Assembly (NCBI GenBank): GCA_009746045.1
Contig: RPFO01000084.1
Location: 1,101,176 to 1,165,175, forward strand
Length of the DNA: 64,000 bases
DNA from: Mesostigma viride
Lineage: Eukaryota > Streptophyta > Mesostigmatophyceae > Mesostigmatales > Mesostigmataceae
Reading direction: 5' to 3'
Each line of letters opens with the position of its first letter. Positions within the stretch are counted from its first letter, which is position 1. Under the pieces are notes generated by a model. That model searched no databases, was not told where the DNA came from, and saw nothing but the letters and a program-made list of their open reading frames with translations. This document shows positions 10,537 to 19,754 of this stretch, piece after piece. A program made the translations under genes and the position numbers.

Positions 10537-12195
10537 TTATGCCAACCCTGCCCGGGCTTTATACTCCTGTAGCAAGCGTGCACAGCCCGTGAGTCCAGCC
10601 TCAGCTACCCATGAGTGCTCTAGCTCTGTTTGGGAGAACTTCCACTTAAGGAGGTACTCGCGGCGGCGGCCTCGATTGCGGTGGGCTACAATGTCCTCGA
10701 CCTCATCCTCGGGCTCGCCCGTCTCGGGGTTGAACTCCAAGGGGGCGGGTGCCATGACACGACCTGGGAAGGTGCTCTTGCGGTAAAGCTTCAGCTGGTC
10801 AACGTGGAAAACATTGGACTTCAGCTGCCACGAGTCCGGGATGGCGACAGACACCATCACCTCATTGAACACCTTCTCCACCAGATACGGTCCAAGGAAT
10901 AAGGGGCGGAGCTTGACCTTCAGGCTGTCCTCGAACTTGTGCGAGAAGCGGCCTTGGTGGGGGCCCTCAATTAAAACCAAGTCACCTGCTTCGATTGCAG
11001 GGGTGCGCCTGTCCAGGGTACTTTGGACTCGCGCCATGTACTTGGCACGCGCCTGACGTAGGCCACTTATGGCGCTGGAATGAGCTTGCACCATCCGTTG
11101 TACCAGCTCCCGCGCCCCTGCGACTGTGGAGCGTAGCTCCGTTGTCGTGGTGATGGCTGGGGCGGTCAAGAGATCGGTGGGGGTAAGGGGATGCCTGCCT
11201 GTATCAAGAAAGAACGGGGTATACCCGTGGGCAGAATGGGGGGCATTATTGAGTGAAAACTCAATGAATCCCAGCACTTCGTCCCAATTCCTCCCGTCTC
11301 GATCCAGGTAGTGCCGCAGTGCCTCTTCCACCACCCGATTCACTCTCTCCACCATGTGAGAAGAGCTACTGTGATAGGCCGTACCCATAGACAACTTAGT
11401 CCCGACGACCTGAAAAAATGAGGTCCAAAATTTCGACGTGAACAGCTTGTCCTTGTCGGTGATAAATTGTCGGGGCATGCCATGGAGCCGGAACACATTG
11501 TTTAGGAACAAGTGGGCACACTCTTCCGCCGTCAGGGTGGCCTTGCAGGGGATTAAATGGCATCTCCGCGTGAGCCGGTCCACCACTACCAGGATCTGAG
11601 CATTGCCCGCCTTGGTCTCTGGCAAGGGCCCAATGAAATCCATCATCACCGAGTCCCAAGGGAACATGGGGTCTGGAATTTCCTTTGGAACGCCCTGTTT
11701 GCCCGTATTCCGTGGCTTCATGTGCTGGCAGCTGTCACAGGTACTGACATACTCCCGCACATCCCGAGCCATCTTAGGCCAATAGTAGGACCTCCGGGCC
11801 CTCGCTAACAGCCTGTCCTGGCCTTGGTGTCCCCCCAAGACGGAGTCATGTAACTCAAATAATACCTCAGCGCGGCATATTTGGGGGACATACAAGCGCC
11901 ATGAGTCTTGACGGGCCGCCTGGCCACTGACATTCACGTAAAGGAACCCGTTTTGAAACTTGGCTGGGTAGCCGTCCATGCTCTGAGGGCGGGCAGCTAT
12001 GGCTTCATTTGCCTTACCCTCAGTGACCGTGAAGCGCGAGATGAGGCGCTCTAGGTCCGAGCTGATGACGACCGTTGTTGCAGTATTTGCCAACGTGAAT
12101 GCCTCTCCAACGGGCTGCATTGGAGGGTAGACTCCTGTCGCCGGCACCATATGGCTGTACGGGGCCGAAGTCCTTCCCCCCCTGCGGCTGCGCAC
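10537..12195 (-). CDS. Gypsy integrase with C-terminal chromodomain (3' part of pol)
   Basis: The integrase inserts the cDNA into the host chromosome. The zinc-binding region reads LGGHQGQDRLLARARRSYYW...CDSCQHMK. The catalytic core has MMDFIGPL, FITDKDKLF and AYHSSSSHMVERVNR, giving the D, D and E residues; the usual PQTDGQ box is replaced by SSSSHM. A GPY/F-like segment (LFLGPYLVEKV) follows. The end (VEDIVAHRN...REYLLKWKFSQTELEHSWV) is a chromodomain, which in chromoviruses guides integration to marked chromatin. The first 50 codons overlap the upstream pol frame in another frame. The two frames join near a C7 run at 12176-12182, so the natural product is probably one polyprotein. Confidence 0.93.
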   Translation of the reverse strand: MRSRRGGRTSAPYSHMVPATGVYPPMQPVGEAFTLANTATTVVISSDLERLISRFTVTEGKANEAIAARPQSMDGYPAKFQNGFLYVNVSGQAARQDSWRLYVPQICRAEVLFELHDSVLGGHQGQDRLLARARRSYYWPKMARDVREYVSTCDSCQHMKPRNTGKQGVPKEIPDPMFPWDSVMMDFIGPLPETKAGNAQILVVVDRLTRRCHLIPCKATLTAEECAHLFLNNVFRLHGMPRQFITDKDKLFTSKFWTSFFQVVGTKLSMGTAYHSSSSHMVERVNRVVEEALRHYLDRDGRNWDEVLGFIEFSLNNAPHSAHGYTPFFLDTGRHPLTPTDLLTAPAITTTTELRSTVAGARELVQRMVQAHSSAISGLRQARAKYMARVQSTLDRRTPAIEAGDLVLIEGPHQGRFSHKFEDSLKVKLRPLFLGPYLVEKVFNEVMVSVAIPDSWQLKSNVFHVDQLKLYRKSTFPGRVMAPAPLEFNPETGEPEDEVEDIVAHRNRGRRREYLLKWKFSQTELEHSWVAEAGLTGCARLLQEYKARAGLA

Positions 12196-14576
12196 GTGCC
12201 CTCACGTGCAGGGGTGCTGCCGGCGAGGCGCACGGAATGGTCAACAGTGTCAACCTCCGCGGTTGTGGCGCCACAGAAGAGGAAGGGGCTCATCGGGTCG
12301 CTCAAGCGGTCGCCAAAGGGGGCGACGGGACCATGGGAGGGGATCAACGTCGTGGCCAAAACGTCAAGATCCTCATAAAACCAATAGTCGGGGCGACGCG
12401 ACAGGGCGTCAGGGACCGTGTTGTCAAGGCCCTTGACATATTCGATCTTGAACGGACCGAACTGTGCCAAATATTCAAGCCAACGGGCTTGGCGTGGCGT
12501 AAGCGTGGGCTGCGTCAACAAGTGCGTGAGGGGCCGATGGTCGGTCTGGATGATCAAGCGGTACGGGTCCGCAGGGTCGGGTTCGGCCATGGCCACGTTG
12601 AACTGAGCACCCAGAAGATGGTGCCGCCAAGTATGGCAACAGTACACCACGGCCAACAACTCTTGCTGATGGACCGGGTAATTTCTTTCGGCCGGGATCA
12701 TCGTCCGGGAGATATACTCGACCGGTTGGAGACCGAGACCATGGTCTTGGAGCAGCACACCGCCAATAGCAACCTTGCTAGAATCGCTATTGACCACGAA
12801 TGGCTTGGTGGGATCCGGAAGGATGAGGACAGGCGCAGTGGCGAGCCTGGCCTTCAGCAGGTCAAAGGCCTGTTGACACAGGCCTGACCATTCCCACGGT
12901 ACGTCCTTCTTGAGGAGGTGAGTAAGCGGGGCCGCAATGGTCGCGAAACGCGGGATGAAGCGGCGATAATACGATACCAAGCCCAAGAAGCTGCGCAAGG
13001 CGCGAACATTCGCGGGAACAGGCCACTGTTGGACGGCGGCGACCTTATCGGGGTCCGTGGACACGCCCTTGTCCGAGAGAATGTGGCCTAGAAAGGGGAC
13101 GCTGCGGCCTGATTCTACCTTGCTGCGGCGGGCGGACAGTTTATTATCCGCCATGATCTGCAGAACCGCGGCAACATCCTCCAAGTGCTCCTCGAACGTG
13201 CGAGAGAAAATGAGGATGTCATCCAAGTAGATGGCCACGCAGGTGCGTTTGTACGGCTGCGTCCCCGGGTCCCACGGGATAGTCGGGTCGCGCAGGTCTG
13301 CCGAGACCTGGGGCAGCCGACTAGTGCCCATCACCGACCTAAAGAGGTGGTTCATGAGCATCTGAAAAGAGGCAGGGCTGTTACACAAGCCCATGGCCGC
13401 CACGCGGAATTGGTAATGGCCAAAAGGCGTGGCAAAGGCTGTTTTATGGCAATCTTCGGGGGCGATCCGAAGTTGCCAAAAACCGTCTGCACAATCGAGC
13501 ACCGTAAAGTACTTTGCGCCCTCCACCTTATTAAATATATCATCGATGCGGGGGAGGGGATACTTGGACTTCACGGTGATCGCATTGAGTTTGCGATAAT
13601 CCGTAACCAGACGCCACTTCCCATTGGGTTTGGGCACCAGCAACACGCCCGCGCTGTAAGGGCTATTGCTGGGCTCGATCAAGCCGGCCTCCAACAAGCC
13701 GACCAAGATCTTCTTGAGCTCTGCCAACTCCACGGGTCCCATGCGAAAAATGGGTGAGGTGGTAGGTGGGTGCCCCTCCTGCAAATGAATGCGGTGGAGC
13801 ACCGGTCTGGCCGGGGGAAACGTAGGTGTTTTCTCCTCAAACACGGCTGAATACTGATCGAGCACTGCGTTGAGTCGTTTCACCTCGTCTTCCGACAAGT
13901 CCATGCCAAGCGAGTTTAACGAAACTCCAGCCTGTGCATGCTGGGCGCTGGGCCCGCGCACGTGGGCAAGGGCGTCCAGACGAATGGAGTAAACGGGAGG
14001 AGGCTGCCGGGCTCTCATCATCCGCTTGAACTCCCTTTTGGACATGAGAATGTCCGCAAGGCGACGACGGTCACTCTTGAGGGCAGGCGTGTCATCGGTG
14101 ATGGTCATGCCGTTGGCCGCATACTGCCGCTCAGGTAACCAGAATGACCCATCTGGGAAGTGGGTAACCATGGTACCAAAAGAGACGGTCACCTTGGAGA
14201 TGTGCAGCCAGTCAATCCCTAGGATGATATCAGCCGCTTGTAAGGGAATGACCGTGGCGCGAATGGGCACGCTGGTGCCTTGTACGATAGGGGCCAAGTC
14301 CACATAGCCCGGGGATGGCTGAGTGTAGCCATCCGAGTATCGCACGCGCCGAGCAATGGTATGGGGAGTCGGGGTTACTCCCAGGCGCTGCACTATGGCC
14401 TCACTGATGAAGGTGGTAGCCGCACCACTGTCAATGAGGACCTTGATGCCCTCCAAACAACGCCCAGAGCCCTGGGGGTCTGGTAGGCTTCCAGTGAAGA
14501 GGAGTAGTTGCCGCGGGCCTTCGCTAGGCTCCGCTTGCCATTCCTGGGTCTCTGTCACCACATTACATGGTAACAA
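12051..14576 (-). CDS. Gypsy protease, reverse transcriptase and RNase H (5' part of pol)
   Basis: An 841-residue frame. The aspartic protease has VLIDSGAATTFIS near residue 50 and ADIILGIDWL near 115. RT shows the gypsy signatures WRLVTDYRKLN, LPRIDDIF, FTVLDCADGFWQL, the catalytic YLDDILIFS, and FLGLVSYYRRFI. RNase H follows with VVNSDSSKVAIGGVL, YPVHQQELLAVVY, IIQTDHRPL and LDNTVPDALSRRP. The last 50 codons are out of register with the integrase frame and probably lie past a single-base change. The start ATG lies about 60 bp downstream of the gag stop, in a different frame. Confidence 0.95.
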   Translation of the reverse strand: MLPCNVVTETQEWQAEPSEGPRQLLLFTGSLPDPQGSGRCLEGIKVLIDSGAATTFISEAIVQRLGVTPTPHTIARRVRYSDGYTQPSPGYVDLAPIVQGTSVPIRATVIPLQAADIILGIDWLHISKVTVSFGTMVTHFPDGSFWLPERQYAANGMTITDDTPALKSDRRRLADILMSKREFKRMMRARQPPPVYSIRLDALAHVRGPSAQHAQAGVSLNSLGMDLSEDEVKRLNAVLDQYSAVFEEKTPTFPPARPVLHRIHLQEGHPPTTSPIFRMGPVELAELKKILVGLLEAGLIEPSNSPYSAGVLLVPKPNGKWRLVTDYRKLNAITVKSKYPLPRIDDIFNKVEGAKYFTVLDCADGFWQLRIAPEDCHKTAFATPFGHYQFRVAAMGLCNSPASFQMLMNHLFRSVMGTSRLPQVSADLRDPTIPWDPGTQPYKRTCVAIYLDDILIFSRTFEEHLEDVAAVLQIMADNKLSARRSKVESGRSVPFLGHILSDKGVSTDPDKVAAVQQWPVPANVRALRSFLGLVSYYRRFIPRFATIAAPLTHLLKKDVPWEWSGLCQQAFDLLKARLATAPVLILPDPTKPFVVNSDSSKVAIGGVLLQDHGLGLQPVEYISRTMIPAERNYPVHQQELLAVVYCCHTWRHHLLGAQFNVAMAEPDPADPYRLIIQTDHRPLTHLLTQPTLTPRQARWLEYLAQFGPFKIEYVKGLDNTVPDALSRRPDYWFYEDLDVLATTLIPSHGPVAPFGDRLSDPMSPFLFCGATTAEVDTVDHSVRLAGSTPAREGTCAAAGGEGLRPRTAIWCRRQESTLQCSPLERHSRWQILQQRSSSART

Positions 14577-14635
14577 AACTTGGGCGACTTGTGCATGGCC
14601 GGGTAAGGTGTCGCCCGGAGTGCCCTCCCGGCCTC

Positions 14636-16510
14636 TCAGTCCAACGCCTCTCCTGCAGGCCCCTCGTCCACCGGTGTGCCTCGCAGGTGGCCGGATGCGG
14701 CCGCGGAAGAGCCATCATCAGGCTCGGCCGCGTCTGCGGCATCCAGTTGGTTGAGGGCATGCCCAGCTTGCTGGTAGGAGCTTGGGGGCGCCTTGGGTTG
14801 TTGGTACAGCCGGGGCTGTTGGCGCGCTTGTTGCAAGCGTCGGGCACGCTCACCCGCACTGGGAGCTGTGCGCATATTTCGCGCCGGTGGTGGCCTCGAG
14901 GCCATTTGCGGGGAGGCCGCTTGGAAATTGTTGCGTTGCACAGGCGGGGCCTGGTCCAGCGGAGGGAGATCAGGGCACTCACGTTTGATGTGCCCCACGC
15001 GGTTGCAGTGGTAGCACTGAATCCGGGAAGTGTCCAAGGCATTAATGTCCAGGACCTCGCACTGTAGCTCATCCACCCACACGGGGGCGAATCCCAGCTC
15101 ATTGAGTTCCAGTGCATTCACGCGGGGTTTTGGGGTCCGCTGCACCAAGGGAGCTATCTCCGCTAGGTAGGTCTTGATGTCCTGCAGGTTCCATTGAGCC
15201 CAGGAGAGGTGGGCGAATTTCCGCTTCACCTCATCCCGGAATTCGGGTTGCAAGCCCTCATAGAACCTTGCCAAGGCTTCTGGGCCCATCAGGTCATCAA
15301 CCCGCCCAGCTAGAAGCTCGAACTTGGTCATATATTCCCGATAGCTCAGGTTCCCCTGCTTGAACGCCCCAAAAGCCTCCCGGTCCAGCTTGTCTTGGTC
15401 GGGTGGCAGGTACTTGGCCCGTGCTCGCCGAAATAATTCAGCCAAGCTGCTGGGGAAGCCATTGGCCAGGGCGCTTTCGCAATGGAGAGCTTGTCTCACA
15501 TCGGGAGCCAGTGCCTCGCTGGACACCAGCTTGACCTTGATATCCTCGTCCAAGAGCTTGCGATTGTATGTCTCCCAGATGTCGATCTTCTGAGACACTG
15601 CAATCTCCCAAGCCTCAAACTCTTGGTACGAGCAGTCGGGTTTAAACTTGGGAATATCCGACAGCTTGGGCAACGGTGGTAGTCGCCCTGCATTGTGAGT
15701 ATCATCGTCATGATGGCCCATGATACTCGCGGGTCTCCCGGGCCCGGCCACACCTTGCGAGGTGTGCCCACGCGGGTAACCTGCCGGGGGGCTGCACTCA
15801 TCCTCACCCGGGTGCTCATACCCATGTGGGTAGTGGGCGCGGCTTGCATAATGATGGGCGGCGGTGGCCGCTGGGTGCTGCGCTCGTGGGTCACCCGGAG
15901 CCAGGCGGTCGTATGCTGAGTTGGGGAGGGGAATCGCCTCCCCTGCGACCCCGAAGGAAGACCGACCGGTCCGTGCGGTGCCCTGGCCCTGCCCAGCCAT
16001 ATTTGGCGAGGCATGGCCGAAGGGGCTAGCCCCAAGGGGTCCAGGCGCATGATAGGACGCCCGATGCGCAGCTCGGCGAGACCGCGATCGGCTATCATAC
16101 AAGGGTGGCGCCGGGGCGCTGCTGGGCCAAGTGGCCAATGTAGGTTGCGGCAGCACCGTAGGCAGGGCCCCACTCCTACCGTAGTGCAGGGTAACATTAT
16201 TCCCCTGCGCCCCCGCGCCGGCTCCTACACCAAGGGCCGGACCCGCCGACAATCCCGCGATGGATGTTCCACTTGGTGGTCCATTAAGGGGATTCACTAC
16301 AGGGCTACCAGGTGGTGCACCGGCAGCCGCCGAGGAATTCCCTCCCAAACGTGGGGTTTGTGCTGGGGATGACCCCCTAGAGCCACGCTCACTACTCGGG
16401 CGTGAGTGATTTTGGGTAGCTCTCTCTGCCGCCTCGAGTGCTGCCACGAGGGAAGGGGCAGGAGAGAAGCGATGGGCCTCTCGTCGCCCTCGCTCAACAC
16501 CGTCAGCCAT
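14636..16510 (-). CDS. Gypsy Gag (capsid and CCHC nucleocapsid)
   Basis: The structural protein that forms the particle and binds element RNA. The 624-residue frame starts at a clear ATG 470 bp inside the 5' LTR. The first 270 residues are Pro/Ser/Gly-rich and disordered. A capsid-like helical region follows (FKPDCSYQEFEAWEIAVSQK, then FGAFKQGNLSYREYMTKFEL and LARFYEGLQPEFRDEVKRKF), which is the usual retrotransposon Gag pattern. A single zinc knuckle CYHCNRVGHIKREC lies near residue 500. The C-terminal tail is Gln/Pro-rich. Confidence 0.92.
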   Translation of the reverse strand: MADGVERGRREAHRFSPAPSLVAALEAAERATQNHSRPSSERGSRGSSPAQTPRLGGNSSAAAGAPPGSPVVNPLNGPPSGTSIAGLSAGPALGVGAGAGAQGNNVTLHYGRSGALPTVLPQPTLATWPSSAPAPPLYDSRSRSRRAAHRASYHAPGPLGASPFGHASPNMAGQGQGTARTGRSSFGVAGEAIPLPNSAYDRLAPGDPRAQHPAATAAHHYASRAHYPHGYEHPGEDECSPPAGYPRGHTSQGVAGPGRPASIMGHHDDDTHNAGRLPPLPKLSDIPKFKPDCSYQEFEAWEIAVSQKIDIWETYNRKLLDEDIKVKLVSSEALAPDVRQALHCESALANGFPSSLAELFRRARAKYLPPDQDKLDREAFGAFKQGNLSYREYMTKFELLAGRVDDLMGPEALARFYEGLQPEFRDEVKRKFAHLSWAQWNLQDIKTYLAEIAPLVQRTPKPRVNALELNELGFAPVWVDELQCEVLDINALDTSRIQCYHCNRVGHIKRECPDLPPLDQAPPVQRNNFQAASPQMASRPPPARNMRTAPSAGERARRLQQARQQPRLYQQPKAPPSSYQQAGHALNQLDAADAAEPDDGSSAAASGHLRGTPVDEGPAGEALD

Positions 16511-16963
16511 CGCGTGGTGGCTGGTAAAGTGTGAACAATGTGCCTCTAGTCACCTTGGCGGGATGACAAATTAAGCACAAAAATACGTCAATTAAAGGAC
16601 GTGAGATATTACTGCAGCTTGCCGGAGCTGACAGTATGTATCCCAGATATAGGGTATGGGGCAATGGCCAAGACGCCAACTAATGCGTGAAATTGCAACC
16701 CACAAAGCGTTTCCGTTTAAAGCACGCAATATAAGGAGATTCGTTTCCGGACGAATCCCTTAGGTCAACCGGACAAGGCCAGGTTGGGGCATGCAGGAAC
16801 CGCAATATGGGTAACGGGTATGGGCAGTTAGGATTGTGGGGATCCGACCCCCACAATGAATTACTGCAAGCGGAATTAGTAAGGGTTCCGGCCCTTATAT
16901 AATTCCGTTGCTGATCCGGATCAGATTACAGAAAAACGGGACGGGATAGAGGCCACTAGGAAA
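16511..16963 (-). other. 5' leader of the gypsy element
   Basis: About 450 bp between the primer-binding site and the gag start codon. No separate gene seen. Confidence 0.7.
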
Positions 16964-16979
16964 GTTTCCTCCGAGTCCA
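16964..16979 (-). promoter_or_regulatory. Primer-binding site of the gypsy element
   Basis: On the minus strand TGGACTCGGAGGAAAC starts one base after the 5' LTR. TGG pairs with the CCA end of a tRNA. The matching tRNA could not be named from the sequence; it is not the common initiator-Met site TGGTATCAGAGC. Confidence 0.75.
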
Positions 16980-16980
16980 G

Positions 16981-17715
16981 TTTAACACGTATGGCTATTT
17001 AGAATAGCGCCTTAATGATTGAGAATGAATGCGAAAGACCTTTGACTTCCTATGCGTCACAGCGCACGATGGTGGCTTAAGAATACTTGTCACACAATAC
17101 GAATAAGCTCAAACCCGGAAAACCGGTTTCGTATATTACAATGTTACCACACAGATTAAAACACTCAATGCGGGAAGACTTACACCCAGTACGCGAGGGA
17201 TTCACACTCGAGCCCACAGGAGATTTACACTCCAGGATTAAGCGATGGTAAATAATCTGTAGAGCAACGTGGTAAATTACGATACAAGGTCCGGATTGCT
17301 GGCATAGCTCGTGCCTTCCTATTTTGTCCCTTCGTCCCCGTTGGTGGCTGCGCCTGGCGCTCACCAACCAGGCATGACGTGAGGTCCGCGGGGACGGGCT
17401 TCTCGAACCGTCTAGAACACGTTAAAGACCAGTACGGCTAGAGGCCTCTCCTGAAAAATATCCAAATGTCCGTAGGTACCATCATAACGCATGTGCAGTG
17501 CCACTTGGCTGTCCGGTAACTCCCGTTCAGGCGCTAGGTCTGCCTACGGCGCAAAGGCCAAGTTCGTCAGCAAAACTTCTACACTTACTTCCACACGGAT
17601 TGCCTCGGCTGCCAACTATACTATGGCCTCGGCACTGGCGCCGGATTACGGTCGGCGCCGATCGACCGGGACGGATAATTTAATACCACAAATGGCATGT
17701 TGCATCCGTGCAACA
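16981..17715 (-). repeat. 5' LTR of the gypsy element
   Basis: 735 bp. It ends TGCAACA on the plus strand (element start TGTTGCA) and is followed by the GTGTG target duplication. It holds the element's promoter by position; no TATA box could be assigned with confidence. Confidence 0.95.
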
Positions 17716-17720
17716 GTGTG

Positions 17721-18495
17721 CAGCAAGGCTCCTGTGAGTTATGCCAATGCTGCTGGGGTGCAACACAGCTGGAATCACCAAACTGGCTGCTGGGGGCACC
17801 TCCCCTTCATCCCATTTTACACCCTTGACCGGCTTGGCCCTGCACCTGATTGGAAATGTTGTCCTGAAATTTTCTAGGGGAATCATCCTCCAGCCATCTC
17901 TTCTCAGAGCTGTAGCTCTGATAGAAATCCCAGGATTGCCCAGAAAATTCTGACCCAAAATCACAGGGCCATTATAGTCCTCTAGGACAAGGAAGGTCAC
18001 ATCCACACCCATGACAGTGGCAGTAACCTCTCCCAACACCCTTAGATGTGTCCTACCACTGAAATCAGACACCCAGGGGCAACTTGGTTCACCGACCAGC
18101 AGTTCTCCTGTATGCTGAGGTCCCATGACAGAAACCTGTGCATTGGTATCTATTTCCATGGCAGCTACCTCAGGATCATCCAACTGGACAAGCTTGGACA
18201 CCTTAGGCTCCTTCTTGGCTCTTTGCAAAGCCTGTACAATATCTGATAGACGCACACCCCTAGGCCTGGTGTTGGGCCGTTCCGGAGGTGCAGCCTGTCC
18301 GCCTGCTTGCCCAACCACCGTATGTGAAGTTACCCCAGGGGCCGGGCCAGGGTCACCCTGAGGGCTCGATACAGCTGTAGCACCCTGATCAGGAAGCTCC
18401 ACGTCACCCCCGCCTTGTACACCAACGGGCACCTGGAAGAGGTCTCCTTGATTACCTCCCCGGGGACGGATCTTTGACCAGGACAGACGGTGCAC
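17721..18495 (-). CDS. Retropepsin-like domain of the copia-type element, located after the integrase
   Basis: The frame contains AAMEIDTNAQVSVMG, the place of the DTG/DSG active-site loop of retroviral-type aspartic proteases. It then has LGEVTATVMGVDVTFLVLED and VILGQNFLGNPGISI, the second hallmark (ILG followed by a hydrophobic stretch). The layout resembles gypsy-type rather than copia-type proteases. The active-site glycine is Asn here (codon AAT), which might abolish activity. The frame overlaps the end of the integrase frame and joins it by one frame change near 18440. Downstream it runs into the nested LTR; across that insertion it continues towards the RT frame at 9250. Alternatively it could be a non-catalytic retropepsin-fold domain. 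Confidence 0.7.
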
Positions 18496-19388
18496 TGCTT
18501 GGGAGCCGCATCAATGGCCACCCAGCACTTATGGCCAGCGGCTTCTACTCGGGTCACCACCCCATCATGCCAGCTGCCACGTTTCCCTGGAAAGCTTGGC
18601 TCCTTCCACACAACAACCTGTTGTCCAACGTTAGGTTCTAGGACACTCCAGCCCTTGTCTTTCTGCCTCAGCTTGAGGAACTTGACCTCTAGCTTCTCCT
18701 TCCATGCCTGCTCAGCATCAGCTGGCAGCATCCTGGTGTGCAGCATAAGAGGATTGATGGCAATGTCACCAAAGAACATGGGAGTCCTGAGGTTCAGCCT
18801 ATCCTCCACAGAACGTAGCCATGCAGATGTCACAATGGCAGATGACGTCCTTGGAATCCTCTCCACCAGCAGCACAGTCTTGATCTCTTGGATGGCTCTC
18901 TCCACAACCCCTTGCTGGCCGTGGCTCTCCCTGGGTGTAATCAGCAACTCTGGAAATTCTGGCAGGTTCTCACAGCACTCAAACTGAATGTCACACTGCA
19001 GCAACTCCAACCCAGGGTACCTGCTCCTTGTCAACTTCAGAGCAGCAATTAATGTAGGCTTCTCCATGTCAGGCAGGATCTCTAGGGTCTTGTACTTGGT
19101 ATATCTGTCCACTGCCACCAGCAGCTTCAAACCCCTGATTCTCTGAATATCTACCTGCACATGGCCTGGCTGCAAAATAGGAGACCTGGCATGAGACTGC
19201 TTGGGCTTTCTAGCAACTAGCCTGCACTTGCAAGCTTGAGCAACCTGTTGGCAGATGGAGTACAACTCACTTCCTCCCAGCCGTCTAGCAACTTGCAAAG
19301 ACTGAGCTGCATGGCCAAACATGGTATGCAACCTTGAGGCAATGTCATACAAGAGAGAAAATCTTTTATTGTCATTATTAGCACTCAA
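18330..19388 (-). CDS. Integrase of the copia-type element
   Basis: A 352-residue frame. The HHCC zinc region reads LHTMFGHAAQSLQ...C...C.C. The catalytic core shows GHVQVDIQRIRG (first D), LLQCDIQFECC (second D) and TPRESHGQQGVVERAIQ (E), the expected DDE spacing of retroviral integrases. After it comes an SH3-like C-terminal stretch (NVGQQVVVWKEPSFPGKRGSWHDGVV). Between Gag and this domain there is only a linker of about 120 codons with no protease motif. Integrase therefore appears to come before the protease-like domain, unlike standard copia elements (PR, INT, RT, RH). Confidence 0.85.
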   Translation of the reverse strand: MSANNDNKRFSLLYDIASRLHTMFGHAAQSLQVARRLGGSELYSICQQVAQACKCRLVARKPKQSHARSPILQPGHVQVDIQRIRGLKLLVAVDRYTKYKTLEILPDMEKPTLIAALKLTRSRYPGLELLQCDIQFECCENLPEFPELLITPRESHGQQGVVERAIQEIKTVLLVERIPRTSSAIVTSAWLRSVEDRLNLRTPMFFGDIAINPLMLHTRMLPADAEQAWKEKLEVKFLKLRQKDKGWSVLEPNVGQQVVVWKEPSFPGKRGSWHDGVVTRVEAAGHKCWVAIDAAPKQCTVCPGQRSVPGEVIKETSSRCPLVYKAGVTWSFLIRVLQLYRALRVTLARPLG

Positions 19389-19754
19389 GGTATGTACAGA
19401 TCCCTTTTGTACAGGACGGGCACCAGGGTCGTGCCTGTCAGACTGTCTCCAGCCCTATCCTCATCCTGACCATCCTGTGCCAGTCCTGCACGGTCAGAAT
19501 GCTTCTGAGATCCACCTGGGTCCACAGCACCAGGTCCTACCTCAGGCTCAGCTCCGCCATGGCGGGCACGTTGGCGAGTAACCACTGCAGCTACAGCTGG
19601 CATACTCTCTGTGGTAACCAAGCTTGCCCCATCGTGTCCAATAGGCTCTGTCACTAGAGCATGGGGCTGCCCCTCACTGCCGTCACTAGCAGCTACATTA
19701 CACACCCCTGGGGCCGGGCACCCTCCAGGGTTCAGGGATGTGTGCAGGCTCAAG

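Larger units (their letters stand above)
9251..17715 (-). mobile_element. Ty3/gypsy chromovirus, young and nearly complete, nested in the copia-type element
   Basis: It has two near-identical LTRs, a 5-bp target duplication GTGTG (9246-9250 and 17716-17720), a primer-binding site, a polypurine tract, gag, and pol in the gypsy order protease, RT, RNase H, integrase, chromodomain. In element orientation it begins TGTTGCAC and ends GTGTTAAA. Its 8.46-kb length is usual for chromoviruses with long LTRs. The LTRs differ at only about four positions in 733 bp, so it inserted recently. The only obvious defect is a frame change at a 7-base homopolymer in pol. Confidence 0.95.

Noticed and set aside
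12099-12887. 262-residue plus-strand frame within the gypsy element
   Set aside because: Antisense to the RNase H and RT coding sequence; shadow frame.
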